Below are positions 32,558 to 42,757 of a DNA stretch of 64,000 bases, piece by piece (position 1 is the first letter of the stretch; each line of letters begins with the position of its first letter). This stretch comes from Roseovarius sp. ZX-A-9. GTDB taxonomy: Bacteria > Pseudomonadota > Alphaproteobacteria > Rhodobacterales > Rhodobacteraceae. The notes below the pieces were generated by a model that made no database searches, was not told the origin of the DNA, and saw only the letters and a list, made by a program, of their open reading frames with translations. The translations under genes and the position numbers were made by a program. Location: NCBI RefSeq assembly GCF_028369135.1, contig NZ_JAPWHW010000010.1, positions 112,420-176,419 of the forward strand. The letters run 5' to 3'.

Positions 32558-33604
32558 ATGAGTGGGCGCGTCTATCTCGACTACAATGCCACGGCTCCGC
32601 TGCGCCCCGAGGCGCGGGCGGCGATGGTGGCGGCGATGGATCTGGTCGGCAACCCGTCGAGCGTGCATGCCGAAGGCCGTGCTGCCAAGGCGTTGGTGGA
32701 GCGCGCGCGCGCTCAGGTGGCGGCGGCCTTCGGGGCCGAGGGCGCAGACGTGATCTTTACCTCCGGTGCGACAGAGGCAGCGGCGCTGGCCTGTGCCGGG
32801 CGCGATCTGCGCGGTGCCGCGGTAGAGCATGATGCGGTGGGGGCCTGGGTAGACGGGACGCTCGACGTGGATGCACGCGGGCAGGTTCGTGTCGATGCGC
32901 CGGAGATGACGGCGTTGCAGCTGGCCAATTCGGAAACCGGGATCATCCAGGACCTGCCACAGGGGCTGGCGGTCAGCGACATGACCCAGGGGTTCGGCAA
33001 GCTGCCGGTCGCCTTCAACTGGTCGGGCGCGGAAATGGCGCTGATTTCGGCGCACAAGCTGGGCGGACCAAAGGGCGTGGGCGCGCTGGTCGTGCGGCGC
33101 GGTACCGAGGTGGCAGCGCAGATCCGCGGCGGGGGGCAGGAGATGGGCCGCCGGTCGGGGACCGAGAACATTATCGGCATTGCGGGATTCGGAGCCGCCG
33201 CCGAGGCGGCAGCGGCCGATTTGGCGCAGGGCGTTTGGTCACGAGTTGAAAAACTTAGAAACATTCTAGAAAAGACCATTGCGGCCTGCGAAAAAGAGAC
33301 TATTTTTGTCGGGAAAGAGTGCGCGCGCCTGCCGAACACGTCTTGCCTGCTCGTTCCGGGGTGGAAAGGCGAGACACAAGTGGTGGCGATGGACCTTGCC
33401 GGGTTTGCGATTTCCGCAGGCAGCGCCTGCTCCAGCGGCAAGGTGCGCGCCAGTCGGACGCTGATGGCGATGGGCTATTCGGCGAATGACGCGGCCTCGG
33501 CGATTCGGGTCTCATTGGGGCCCGAGTCGACAGAAGATGATGTAATGCGCTTTGCCGAAGCCTGGCTGAAGCGCCTTGAAAAACACCGCGCTCGCGCGGC
33601 GTGA
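32558..33604 (+). CDS. Cysteine desulfurase, short NifS/IscS type
   Basis: The 348-residue PLP enzyme starts VYLDYNATAPLRPEAR and has the PLP lysine K167 (SAHKLGGPKG) and catalytic C291 in SAGSACSSG. It should release sulfur from cysteine for cluster assembly. It is about 40-50 residues shorter than IscS, mainly because the segment around residues 80-130, between two core motifs, is compressed. It lies between iscR and sufB and is the first of two desulfurases in this operon. Residues 233-255 are coded by a locally AT-rich stretch. Confidence 0.9.
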   Translation: MSGRVYLDYNATAPLRPEARAAMVAAMDLVGNPSSVHAEGRAAKALVERARAQVAAAFGAEGADVIFTSGATEAAALACAGRDLRGAAVEHDAVGAWVDGTLDVDARGQVRVDAPEMTALQLANSETGIIQDLPQGLAVSDMTQGFGKLPVAFNWSGAEMALISAHKLGGPKGVGALVVRRGTEVAAQIRGGGQEMGRRSGTENIIGIAGFGAAAEAAAADLAQGVWSRVEKLRNILEKTIAACEKETIFVGKECARLPNTSCLLVPGWKGETQVVAMDLAGFAISAGSACSSGKVRASRTLMAMGYSANDAASAIRVSLGPESTEDDVMRFAEAWLKRLEKHRARAA

Positions 33605-33621
33605 AGGAAAGGAAGTGACGC

Positions 33622-35145
33622 ATGTCAGCTTTGGATGATGGTCAGGTCAAGGAAGGCGTCGATCAGGAAACGGTCGATGCAGTACGCGAAGTCGGCGGCG
33701 CCTATAAACATGGCTGGTCCACTGATATCGAGATGGAATATGCGCCCAAGGGCCTGAACACTGACATCGTGCGGTTGATCAGCGAGAAAAATGAAGAACC
33801 TCAATGGATGACCGACTGGCGGTTGGAGGCCTATGCGCGCTGGCTGACCAAGAAAGAGCCCGAGTGGGCGATGGTTGATTATCCTGAAATCGACTTTCAG
33901 GATCAGTTTTACTATGCGCGTCCGAAGTCGATGGAGGTGAAGCCCAAGTCGTTGGACGAGGTCGACCCCAAGCTGCTTGATACCTACAAGAAGCTCGGCA
34001 TCCCATTGAAAGAGCAGATGATCCTTGCCGGTGTCGAAGGTGCCGAGAATGTACCCGCCGAAGGGCGCAAGGTTGCGGTTGATGCGGTTTTTGACAGCGT
34101 GTCAGTCGGCACGACCTTTCAGGCCGAGCTGAAGAAAGCGGGCGTGATTTTCTGCTCGATCTCCGAAGCGATCCGTGAACATCCCGAATTGGTCCGGAAA
34201 TACCTCGGCTCTGTGGTGCCGGTATCGGACAATTTCTATGCGACGCTCAACTCGGCTGTGTTCTCTGACGGCTCGTTTGTCTATGTGCCGCCCGGTGTGC
34301 GCTGCCCAATGGAGCTGAGCACCTATTTCCGCATCAACGCCGAAAATACCGGCCAGTTCGAGCGGACGCTGATTATCGCCGACAAGGGCAGCTATGTCAG
34401 CTACCTCGAAGGCTGCACCGCACCCGCACGCGATATCGCACAGCTTCACGCGGCGGTGGTCGAGATCATCATCGAGGAAGACGCCGAGGTGAAATACTCG
34501 ACCGTTCAGAACTGGTATCCGGGCGACGAGAACGGCAAGGGCGGGATCTACAACTTTGTCACCAAACGCGCCGATTGCCGGGGCGACCGGGCCAAGGTGA
34601 TGTGGACGCAGGTCGAAACCGGATCAGCCGTGACGTGGAAATACCCCAGCTGCATCCTGCGCGGCGACGATTCACAGGGCGAATTCTATTCCATCGCCAT
34701 CGCCAACAACATGCAGCAGGCCGATACTGGCACCAAGATGATCCATCTGGGCAAGCGCACGAAGTCGCGCATCGTGTCCAAGGGGATCAGTGCAGGCAAG
34801 GCGCAGAACACCTATCGCGGCCTTGTGTCCATGCACCCCAAGGCCAAGGAATCGCGCAACTATACCCAGTGTGACAGCCTGCTGATCGGGGATAAGTGCG
34901 GCGCGCATACGGTGCCCTATATCGAAGTGCGCAACAATTCGAGCCGGGTAGAGCACGAGGCGACCACGTCCAAGGTGGATGACGACCAGATGTTCTATTG
35001 CCGTCAGCGTGGCATGGACGAGGAAGAGGCCGTGGCGCTGGTGGTAAACGGGTTCTGCAAGGACGTGCTGCAGGCGCTGCCGATGGAGTTCGCGATGGAA
35101 GCGCAGCAACTTGTGGCCATCTCTCTGGAAGGCTCCGTGGGCTAA
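33622..35145 (+). CDS. sufB: Fe-S cluster scaffold protein SufB
   Basis: The 507-residue protein is the SufB subunit of the SufBC2D scaffold that builds iron-sulfur clusters. The beta-helix core has [21 protein letters not shown], and the C-terminal part [19 protein letters not shown] includes conserved Glu/His/Asp positions. It follows the first desulfurase after 17 bases. Confidence 0.97.
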   Translation: MSALDDGQVKEGVDQETVDAVREVGGAYKHGWSTDIEMEYAPKGLNTDIVRLISEKNEEPQWMTDWRLEAYARWLTKKEPEWAMVDYPEIDFQDQFYYARPKSMEVKPKSLDEVDPKLLDTYKKLGIPLKEQMILAGVEGAENVPAEGRKVAVDAVFDSVSVGTTFQAELKKAGVIFCSISEAIREHPELVRKYLGSVVPVSDNFYATLNSAVFSDGSFVYVPPGVRCPMELSTYFRINAENTGQFERTLIIADKGSYVSYLEGCTAPARDIAQLHAAVVEIIIEEDAEVKYSTVQNWYPGDENGKGGIYNFVTKRADCRGDRAKVMWTQVETGSAVTWKYPSCILRGDDSQGEFYSIAIANNMQQADTGTKMIHLGKRTKSRIVSKGISAGKAQNTYRGLVSMHPKAKESRNYTQCDSLLIGDKCGAHTVPYIEVRNNSSRVEHEATTSKVDDDQMFYCRQRGMDEEEAVALVVNGFCKDVLQALPMEFAMEAQQLVAISLEGSVG

Positions 35146-35192
35146 GCAGATGTGCGGGCCGTGCATCATAAGCGCACCTCGGAGGTGCGGGG

Positions 35193-35975
35193 ATGAGTGA
35201 CATCGTGATGCCGCTGCCCGAGCGAACGGGAGAGGCGTATTTCGATCTTGATGCCGCGCGGTCCGCGCTTGCGGCCGGTACGCCCGTGGCGTTTCCGCCG
35301 TTCGAGGTCGTGCACCTGCCGCAGCCTTGCCTGACGCTCTGCCTCAACATGGCGCGCGATCCGATCCAGAATGCATGGCGGCGTGGCGAGTTCTTCGAGC
35401 AGGAAGAGCTGGCGCTGCTGTCAGACCATGTAAAAAGTGGCGCGCATGTGATTGATATCGGGGCGAATGTCGGCAATCACGCGCTCTATTTCGCGACCCG
35501 GATGCAGGCCGCACGCGTCGTGGTGGTGGAACCCAACCCGCTGGCGCTGGCGCCGCTGGTCGCCAATGTGGTGGTCAACCGGCTTACGGATGTGATCGAC
35601 CTCGGCGCGTTGGGCGTGGGCCTGTCGGATGCCTCGCAGGGCGGCTATGGCATGAAGCGGCACGACCGAAATCTGGGCGCGACCAAGATGTTCGAGGGTC
35701 GTGGCAGGTTGGAAGTGCATGCCGGCGATGACCTTTTTGCCGATGAGACGCCGGATCTTATCAAGATCGACGTGGAAGGCATGGAAATGAAAGTGCTTTC
35801 CGGGTTGGAAAAGATCATTTCCACGCACCGCCCGGTGATCCTGATCGAAGTTGATGGCGAAAATGACGACGCCTTTCAGGCATGGCGCAGCGCGCATCGC
35901 TACGAGACTGTGCAGACCGTTCGCCACAGCCGCAAGAATTGCAATTACCTGGTGAAGCCGGAGGGCGATGCATGA
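35193..35975 (+). CDS. FkbM-family methyltransferase
   Basis: The 260-residue protein has a SAM-binding start VIDIGANVGNHAL near residue 86, VVVEPNPLAL and then IKIDVEGMEMKVLSG, the diagnostic FkbM block. It is probably an O-methyltransferase for sugars or lipids. It stands between sufB and sufC, where no methyltransferase is needed for cluster assembly. The downstream frameshifted gene overlaps its stop codon as ATGA, so the pair may have entered together. Confidence 0.85.
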   Translation: MSDIVMPLPERTGEAYFDLDAARSALAAGTPVAFPPFEVVHLPQPCLTLCLNMARDPIQNAWRRGEFFEQEELALLSDHVKSGAHVIDIGANVGNHALYFATRMQAARVVVVEPNPLALAPLVANVVVNRLTDVIDLGALGVGLSDASQGGYGMKRHDRNLGATKMFEGRGRLEVHAGDDLFADETPDLIKIDVEGMEMKVLSGLEKIISTHRPVILIEVDGENDDAFQAWRSAHRYETVQTVRHSRKNCNYLVKPEGDA

Positions 35976-36575
35976 GCGACGCAGCCCTCATACCCCGGCC
36001 CGAATTGACCCTGCCAGAGGCCGAATCGGCCCATGTCGCGCAGGCTTACGCGGCAGCGTCGGTGATCCTGGAATATGGCAGCGGTGGCTCGACCGTTCTG
36101 GCGTCGGAGATGCCGGGCAAGACGGTGTTCTCGGTCGAGAGCGACGAAGACCTGGGCCGAGATGATGCGCGGCTGGTTTGCACAATCTCCCGCCGCCGCC
36201 GGCACCGAAATCGAGGTAATCTGGTCCGACATCGGACCGACGCGCGAGTGGGGGTATCCCGAGACAGACGCCGGCTGGCAGCATTATGCGCGCTATCCAT
36301 TGGCGGTCTGGGACAGGAAGGGCTTTCGGCAGCCCGACGTGGTGTTGGTCGATGGACGTTTTCGCACCGGATGTGCGATGGCGACGGCCTTCCGGACAAC
36401 GCGGCCGGTACGGTTACTGGTGGACGATTACAAACGCCGCAAAGGCTATCACCGGATCGAGGAATTCCTCGGCGCGCCACGCCTGATCGGGCGCATGGCA
36501 GAGTTCGAAGTGACACCGATGGCGGTCCCGGCGGACCGGTTGTTGACGATAATACAGATGATGACGCGGCCCTGA
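35972..36575 (+). pseudogene. SAM-dependent methyltransferase-like gene with a frameshift
   Basis: The first frame gives ILEYGSGGSTVLASEM, a SAM-binding loop, and TVFSVESDED. The following frame gives WAEMMRGWFAQS, VLVDGRF and LVDDYKRRKGYH up to the stop at 36575. Removing one C at 36151-36152 joins them into a single protein of about 200 residues. The total length of 604 bases, one over a multiple of three, fits one inserted base. This is either a genuine broken gene or a sequencing error. Confidence 0.75.
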
Positions 36576-36611
36576 CGGCCGCAGGAACAGAATAGTAGAT
36601 GGAGGCATTAA

Positions 36612-37367
36612 ATGCTTGAGATCAAGAACCTGCATGTCGAACTTGCAGAAGAGGATAAATCCATCCTGAAGGGCGTGAACCTGAGTGTTGGCGCAGGCAC
36701 GGTGCATGCGATCATGGGCCCTAACGGCTCGGGGAAGTCGACGCTCAGCTATGTTCTGGCGGGTCGTGACGGCTATAAAGTAACCCAAGGCAGTGCGACG
36801 CTGGAGGGGGCCGATATCCTGGCGATGGAGCCTGAAGAGCGTGCATCGGCTGGGCTTTTCCTGGCGTTCCAGTATCCGGTCGAAATTCCGGGTGTCGGCA
36901 ACATGACCTTCCTGCGCACCGCGGTGAACGCGCAACGCAAGGCCCGCGGCGAAGAAGAGATGAGCGCGACAGAGTTCCTCAAGGTGATCCGCGCCAAGGC
37001 AAAAGACCTCAAGATCGATGCGGACATGCTCAAGCGGCCCGTCAACGTGGGCTTTTCCGGGGGCGAGAAGAAGCGCAACGAAATCCTGCAAATGGCGATG
37101 CTGGAACCCAAGATGTGCATCCTTGACGAGACCGATTCCGGTCTTGACGTGGATGCGATGAAACTGGTTAGCGATGGCGTCAACGCGCTGCGCGATGCCG
37201 GGCGCGGGTTCCTTGTTATCACGCATTATCAGCGGCTTCTGGACCACATCAAACCTGACGTGGTGCACATCATGGCCGATGGCCGTATCGTCAAGACCGG
37301 CGGGCCGGAGCTGGCGATCGAGGTCGAAACGAACGGCTATTCGGACATTTTGTCGGAGGTGGCATAA
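36612..37367 (+). CDS. sufC: Fe-S assembly ATPase SufC
   Basis: The 251-residue ABC-type ATPase has Walker A GPNGSGKST (residues 36-44), the SufC-specific signature GFSGGEKKRNE and Walker B CILDETDSGLD. It drives conformational change of SufBC2D. The stop codon is directly followed by the sufD ATG with no gap. Confidence 0.97.
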   Translation: MLEIKNLHVELAEEDKSILKGVNLSVGAGTVHAIMGPNGSGKSTLSYVLAGRDGYKVTQGSATLEGADILAMEPEERASAGLFLAFQYPVEIPGVGNMTFLRTAVNAQRKARGEEEMSATEFLKVIRAKAKDLKIDADMLKRPVNVGFSGGEKKRNEILQMAMLEPKMCILDETDSGLDVDAMKLVSDGVNALRDAGRGFLVITHYQRLLDHIKPDVVHIMADGRIVKTGGPELAIEVETNGYSDILSEVA

Positions 37368-38654
37368 ATGGCCCTGCCTGAAGCAAAACAAAGCGCCACC
37401 GAGGCGCGGATTGCGGCATTAGACCTGCCTTCGGGCGCAGGCTGGGCCAAGGCCGCGCGCGAGAGCGCGCTGGCGCGTGTGGTTGCGATGGGCCTGCCGG
37501 ACCGGCGGGACGAATACTGGAAATTCACCCGGCCCGACACGCTGGTGCAACCAGTCGCGCCAGAGGCCGCGCTGTTCGATCCGCATGAAACACCGATCTT
37601 CGACACGCTTGATCGGCTTCGGATCGTCTTTGTCGACGGTGTTTTCGACCCCGAGGCGAGTGACGACCTGACATTGGAAGGGGTGGCGATCGAACCGCTG
37701 GCGGATGCCACGCAGGCCGATATCCACTGGGCGCGCGACCTTTACGGTGTGCTTGAAACCCGTGGTCAGGATCCGGTTGCCCGGACGCTGGCAGCGCTCA
37801 ACACCGCGGCGGCACCGGACGGGATCGTCCTGCATGTCACGGGTAAGGTCAGCAAGCCGGTTAATCTGATTTATCATCATAAATCAAAGACGTCGGACGC
37901 GATGCTGCACCATCTGGTCAAGCTGGATCCGGATGCCTCACTCACCTTGCTGGAGACTGGCCCGGGGGCGGCGCGGCTGAACACGGTGACGGAGGTCGAT
38001 GTGGCCGACCGGGCCGCGTTTCACCACGTGCGCGTGCAGGGGCGCGACCACGAGCGGCGGGCCGTGACCCATCTCTTTTCCCGGCTGGGCGAGGAGAGCG
38101 CGTTCAAATCCTTCACCGTGACTGTCAACGGTATGCTGACGCGCAACGAATGCGTGATCGAGCTGACCGGTGATGACGCAGTTGCCCATGTCGCCGGTGC
38201 GGCGATGGGAGACGGCGATTTCCAGCATGACGACACCGTGTTCGTGACCCATGATGCTGAACGTTGCGAGAGCCGGCAGGTGTTCAAGAAAGTCCTGCGC
38301 AACGGTGCGACCGGCGTGTTTCAGGGCAAGATTCTGGTCAAGGCGGGCGCACAGAAAACCGACGGCTACCAGATCAGCCAATCCCTGCTTCTGGACGGGG
38401 ATAGCCAGTTTCTGGCCAAGCCCGAGTTGGAGATCTACGCCGACGATGTCGTTTGCTCTCATGGCTCGACCTCTGGCGCGATTGACGAAGAGGCGCTGTT
38501 CTACCTGCGTGCGCGTGGCGTGCCGCATGAAATTGCAACAGACCTGCTGACGCTGGCGTTTCTGGCCGAAGCCGTCGAGGAGGTCGAGGACGAGGCATTG
38601 CGCGAAGAGGTTGTCGGGCATCTGACCGGCTGGCTGGAGCGGCGGCGCGGCTGA
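37368..38654 (+). CDS. sufD: Fe-S assembly scaffold subunit SufD
   Basis: The 428-residue protein has the SufD beta-helix (AVTHLFSRLGEESAF; HDDTVFVTHDAERCESRQVF) and the late segment SHGSTSGAIDEEALFYL with the conserved His. It pairs with SufB. It starts right after sufC and overlaps the next start by one base. Confidence 0.95.
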   Translation: MALPEAKQSATEARIAALDLPSGAGWAKAARESALARVVAMGLPDRRDEYWKFTRPDTLVQPVAPEAALFDPHETPIFDTLDRLRIVFVDGVFDPEASDDLTLEGVAIEPLADATQADIHWARDLYGVLETRGQDPVARTLAALNTAAAPDGIVLHVTGKVSKPVNLIYHHKSKTSDAMLHHLVKLDPDASLTLLETGPGAARLNTVTEVDVADRAAFHHVRVQGRDHERRAVTHLFSRLGEESAFKSFTVTVNGMLTRNECVIELTGDDAVAHVAGAAMGDGDFQHDDTVFVTHDAERCESRQVFKKVLRNGATGVFQGKILVKAGAQKTDGYQISQSLLLDGDSQFLAKPELEIYADDVVCSHGSTSGAIDEEALFYLRARGVPHEIATDLLTLAFLAEAVEEVEDEALREEVVGHLTGWLERRRG

Positions 38655-39139
38655 TGCCGGTCACACGCGATATCGTCGCCACCTATGGTGGCCCCCGGCG
38701 CGCGATCCGGCGTCAGCTGGCGCTCGGGCCGCGCGAGGACCGCGCGCTCGCCGTGCTGATGGCAGGCTGCGTTGTCGTGTTCATTGCCCAGATGCCACGG
38801 CTTGCCCGGCAGGCACATCTCAGCGGCGAGGAATTGAACCCGCTTCTGGGGGGCACCCTGTTGGCGTGGGTGTTCATTGCGCCACTGCTCCTTTACGCGC
38901 TGGCGCTGGTCAGCCATTGGGTGGCGCGTGCCTTTGGCGGCAAGGGCAGCCCTTATGGCGCGCGAATCGCGCTTTTCTGGGCGCTGCTGGCGTCGGCGCC
39001 ACTGATCTTGTTGAATGGCCTCGTGGCCGGTTTTATCGGGCCGGGACCGGCTCTGACGCTGGTCGGGGGCGTGTGGCTGGCAGTCTTTGGCTGGTTCTGG
39101 TGCAGCGGCCTCTACGAGGCGGAATGGGGTGTGTCATGA
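38654..39139 (+). CDS. YIP1-family membrane protein 1
   Basis: The 161-residue protein has an N-terminal cytosolic part of about 35 residues and four hydrophobic segments. It resembles the YIP1 group of small integral membrane proteins. Its ATG uses the last base of the sufD stop codon, and its own TGA overlaps the next gene as ATGA. The role in the suf operon is unknown. Confidence 0.7.
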   Translation: MPVTRDIVATYGGPRRAIRRQLALGPREDRALAVLMAGCVVVFIAQMPRLARQAHLSGEELNPLLGGTLLAWVFIAPLLLYALALVSHWVARAFGGKGSPYGARIALFWALLASAPLILLNGLVAGFIGPGPALTLVGGVWLAVFGWFWCSGLYEAEWGVS

Positions 39140-39726
39140 TGAGCCGCGAGTATTTCATTGGGCTTGCCCGCGAGACGCTGTTCGCGCCGCGCAGTGCTGC
39201 GGGCCGGATTCTGGCGCTGAACCTGCCATCGCAGGGCCTGTGGATGGCGCTGGTGCTGATGACGATCCTCAACGCGATCGTCTATTCGGCGACGATCCAC
39301 CTGTCGCCGACGAGCGATCCGACAGCCTTGGCGATGGTACCGCCGGTATTCCTTTCGCCGCTGCTGTTCTCGGTGGCATTGGGGGGCGCGCTGGTGCTGA
39401 CCGTTTTCGCGCTGACCTGGGTCGGGCGGGCGATGGGCGGCCTCGGGACCCTCGTGGATGTTCTGGCGCTGATCACCTGGCTACAGGTGCTGCGCCTTGC
39501 GCTGCAACTGGCGGTCACGGTGCTGATGCTGATCGCGCCGTTTTTCGGTGGTTTGCTGGTGATGGTGGCCGCAGTCTGGGGGCTGGTCATTCTGGTCGCG
39601 TTCATCGACCGGGCGCATGGATTCGGAAATCTTGTCAAGGCGGCTGGCGTGCTGATCGTTGTCGTGGTGGGCATCGTGATCGGTTTGTCGCTGATCCTCG
39701 GCGTCCTCGGCGCCGCCGTTTTTTAA
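39136..39726 (+). CDS. YIP1-family membrane protein 2
   Basis: The 196-residue protein starts MMSREYFIGLARETLFAPRS and has five hydrophobic segments, in line with YIP1-domain proteins. It is coupled to the preceding membrane gene and lies 11 bases before sufS. The two may form one membrane complex, which is inference. Confidence 0.75.
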   Translation: MMSREYFIGLARETLFAPRSAAGRILALNLPSQGLWMALVLMTILNAIVYSATIHLSPTSDPTALAMVPPVFLSPLLFSVALGGALVLTVFALTWVGRAMGGLGTLVDVLALITWLQVLRLALQLAVTVLMLIAPFFGGLLVMVAAVWGLVILVAFIDRAHGFGNLVKAAGVLIVVVVGIVIGLSLILGVLGAAVF

Positions 39727-39737
39727 GGAGTGAGCTG

Positions 39738-40958
39738 ATGCTCGATATCGCCAAAGTCAGAGCCGATTTCCCGATCCTTTCCCGAGAAGTCAACGGCAAG
39801 CCGCTGGTTTACCTTGATAATGGCGCGTCTGCACAAAAGCCGCAGGTGGTGATCGACACCATCACCCAAGCCTATTCGAACGAATATGCAAATGTGCATC
39901 GCGGGCTGCATTACCTCAGCAATCTCGCAACCGAAAAATATGAGGGTGTCCGCGACATCATCGCGCGGTTCCTGGGGGTCGCGGACGAGAACCAGATCGT
40001 GCTGAACTCGGGCACCACCGAAGGGATCAACATGATCGCCTATTCCTGGGCGATGCCCCGGTTCGAGCCGGGCGACGAAATCGTGCTCAGCGTCATGGAA
40101 CATCACGCCAATATCGTGCCGTGGCATTTCCTGCGCGAACGCCAGGGCGCAGTGCTGAAATGGGTGGACGTGGACAGCACCGGCGCACTTGACCCGCAAG
40201 CGGTGATTGATGCCATCGGGCCAAGGACCAAGCTGGTGGCGATCACGCATCTCAGCAATGTGCTGGGCACGGTGGTGGATGTTAAGGCGATCTGCGACGC
40301 CGCCCGCGCACGCGGTGTGCCGGTGCTGGTCGATGGCAGTCAGGCGGCCGTGCACATGCCGGTCAATGTGGATGATATCGGCTGTGATTTCTACGCGATC
40401 ACCGGGCACAAGCTCTACGGGCCATCCGGGTCCGGGGCCATCTTTGTTCACAAGGACAGGCTGGCCGAGATGCGCCCCTTCATGGGCGGCGGTGACATGA
40501 TCCGCGAAGTGACAAAGGACACGGTCAGCTACAACGACCCGCCGATGAAGTTCGAAGCGGGAACGCCCGCGATCGTGCCGATCACCGGGTTGGGAACGGC
40601 ATTGGAATACATGATGTCGCTGGGCATGACGAACGTGGCGGCACATGAAGCGCGGTTGCGCGACTACGCGCAGGCCCGGTTGGGTGGGCTGAACTGGTTG
40701 CAGGTGCAGGGCCATGCGCCCGGCAAGGCCGCGATCTTCAGCTTCACGCTTGATGGCGCGGGGCATGCGCATGACATTTCCACGATTCTCGACAAGAAAG
40801 GCGTCGCGGTGCGTGCCGGTCATCATTGTGCGCAGCCGTTGATGGAGCATCTTGGCGTGACGGCGACCTGCCGGGCATCCTTTGGGCTTTATAACACCGA
40901 AGCCGAGGTCGATGCGCTGATCGACGCGCTGGAACTGTGCCACGATCTGCTGGGGTGA
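39738..40958 (+). CDS. sufS: Cysteine desulfurase SufS
   Basis: The 406-residue group II desulfurase has the PLP lysine K225 (ITGHKLYGPSG) and the catalytic Cys near residue 364 in RAGHHCAQPLM. It normally hands sulfur to SufE or SufU and then SufB; no such carrier gene follows here. AAGGAG eight bases upstream supports the ATG. It is the last gene of the operon. Confidence 0.97.
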   Translation: MLDIAKVRADFPILSREVNGKPLVYLDNGASAQKPQVVIDTITQAYSNEYANVHRGLHYLSNLATEKYEGVRDIIARFLGVADENQIVLNSGTTEGINMIAYSWAMPRFEPGDEIVLSVMEHHANIVPWHFLRERQGAVLKWVDVDSTGALDPQAVIDAIGPRTKLVAITHLSNVLGTVVDVKAICDAARARGVPVLVDGSQAAVHMPVNVDDIGCDFYAITGHKLYGPSGSGAIFVHKDRLAEMRPFMGGGDMIREVTKDTVSYNDPPMKFEAGTPAIVPITGLGTALEYMMSLGMTNVAAHEARLRDYAQARLGGLNWLQVQGHAPGKAAIFSFTLDGAGHAHDISTILDKKGVAVRAGHHCAQPLMEHLGVTATCRASFGLYNTEAEVDALIDALELCHDLLG

Positions 40959-40962
40959 GGGC

Positions 40963-40988
40963 GCAGGCGGGCCTTCCGGCCTGCCGGT
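40963..40988 (+). terminator. Terminator-like hairpin after sufS
   Basis: GGCGGGCC and GGCCTGCC pair (one G-T) around a TTCC loop just after the sufS stop codon, which fits the end of the suf operon. No long T-tract follows. Confidence 0.5.
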
Positions 40989-41038
40989 GTTGATTTGACG
41001 TTGCGGGCCGGGCCGGGGCGGTCTATATCGCGGCGCAG

Positions 41039-41115
<77 letters not shown>

Positions 41116-41335
41116 TTCTTTCGATTAGTTGGCTTATCGTTGCGACGTGTTGTAGCGCCCGGATGATCGCCGCTTGCTTCGGGACGCGCGGCGCGACGCC
41201 AGATGGGCCCAACCCGATGCCCTGCGCAGGCGCCGGAGCCACGGTCAGCCTCGCTCAGAGTGGGATTTCCTCACAGGCAATCGGCAAGAACATAGCCCAC
41301 GAATCTGCGCCGACGATGAAATCGTCGAATATGAG

Positions 41336-42757
41336 TTATCCCAAGAAACGTTTGATCAGGCCGATCAGCCGCTTTACCCGAGCCGTGTAGGGCGGAAAGA
41401 CCAGCGGCAGCGCCGAGAAGTGGTTTGTCAGGACCGCGCGCTCGTGACTGAAAGCGCGAAAGCCGTACTCCCCGTGTGCGGCCCCGATTCCCGATGTGTT
41501 GACGCCGCCAAATGGCAGGCCGGTATGGGTGAACTGGGCCACCGTCAAATTCACCCCGACACTGCCCGAGCTTGTGGCGGCGATGATCCGGTCGATCTGT
41601 GGCCGCGCCTTGGCAAAGACATAGAGTGCGAGCGGTTTGGGCCGCGCGTTGATCTGGTCGATGACTTCATCGATGTTGTCATAGGCAATGATCGGCAGGA
41701 TCGGGCCGAAAATCTCTTCGCTGCTGATGTCCATTTCGGGGGTCAGCGCCTCGATCAGGGTCGGCCCCAGGTCACGCCCCTGCGAGGGGCTATCCATAGT
41801 CACTTGTGCGCCCTTGCCGACTGCGTCCTGCAGCAGGTCCGAGAGCCGCTGCGCGTGCCGGTCATTTACGATCCGGGCTAGGTGCGGGCTGGTGCCAGCG
41901 GTGCCGTAAGCCTTCGCGATCCGGTTGCGCAGGACGGCAAGGAAACCGTCCTTGACCGCGCGATGGACGAAAACGTGGTCCGGGGCGATACAGGTTTGGC
42001 CGGCATTGGCGAATTTGCCAAACACGATCCATTTGGCCGCATTTTCCAGATCTGCGTCAGGCCCGATGATCGTGGGCGATTTGCCGCCCAGCTCCAGCGT
42101 GACGGATGCCAGCGTGCGTGACGCCGCCGCCATCACGACCTTGCCCACGGCAGGGCTGCCGGTAAAGAAGATATGATCGAAGGGCAATTCCAGCAGGGCT
42201 TGTGATGCGTCCACGCCGCCTTCGATGACTGTCACGAGGCTTGGTGGAAAGGTCTCTTGAACGAGTTTCGCAATCAGCGCGGATGTGGCCGGTGTCATCT
42301 CGGACGGTTTGATGATCGCGCTGTTACCAGCCGCAAGTGCCGAGACCAGAGGCCCGAGTGCAAGGCTGAACGGGTAGTTCCACGGTGCGATGATCAGGCA
42401 GACGCCGCGTGGCTCGGGCCGGATGCGTGCAGAGGTGCCGAGCGTGGCGAGTGTCGGGGCCACACGGCGCGGACGCATCCAGCGCCGAAGGTGGCGCGAC
42501 GCATGGCGGATTTCCTGCATCACGGGCAAGAGTTCGGTCAGAATGACCTCGGCCTCGGGTTTGCCGAAATCCGCGGCCAGAGCGGTGACAAGGGGCGCCT
42601 CATTATGCCGGATCGCTGCCGCAAGACGGGCAAGTGCCGCGCGGCGTTCCGTAAGGCCAAACTCTTGCCGACGCGCGGCAACGCCTGCGCTTTGGCTCTC
42701 GAAGGCTGCTGCAGCGGTAGTGGCGATCGAATCCATCGTTCTGCACTTTCTGTTCAT
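41336..42757 (-). CDS. Aldehyde dehydrogenase, coniferyl/fatty aldehyde type
   Basis: The 473-residue NAD(P)-dependent enzyme has Glu222 in LELGGKSP and Cys256 in NAGQTCIAPD. It lacks the long C-terminus of class 1/2 enzymes and ends in a basic-hydrophobic helix (VKRLIGLIKRF), as in class 3 fatty aldehyde and coniferyl aldehyde dehydrogenases. It may associate with the membrane. A likely start is the ATG at 42757 after AGGA; 42736 is possible. The 245 bases upstream hold no gene. Confidence 0.88.
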   Translation of the reverse strand: MNRKCRTMDSIATTAAAAFESQSAGVAARRQEFGLTERRAALARLAAAIRHNEAPLVTALAADFGKPEAEVILTELLPVMQEIRHASRHLRRWMRPRRVAPTLATLGTSARIRPEPRGVCLIIAPWNYPFSLALGPLVSALAAGNSAIIKPSEMTPATSALIAKLVQETFPPSLVTVIEGGVDASQALLELPFDHIFFTGSPAVGKVVMAAASRTLASVTLELGGKSPTIIGPDADLENAAKWIVFGKFANAGQTCIAPDHVFVHRAVKDGFLAVLRNRIAKAYGTAGTSPHLARIVNDRHAQRLSDLLQDAVGKGAQVTMDSPSQGRDLGPTLIEALTPEMDISSEEIFGPILPIIAYDNIDEVIDQINARPKPLALYVFAKARPQIDRIIAATSSGSVGVNLTVAQFTHTGLPFGGVNTSGIGAAHGEYGFRAFSHERAVLTNHFSALPLVFPPYTARVKRLIGLIKRFLG

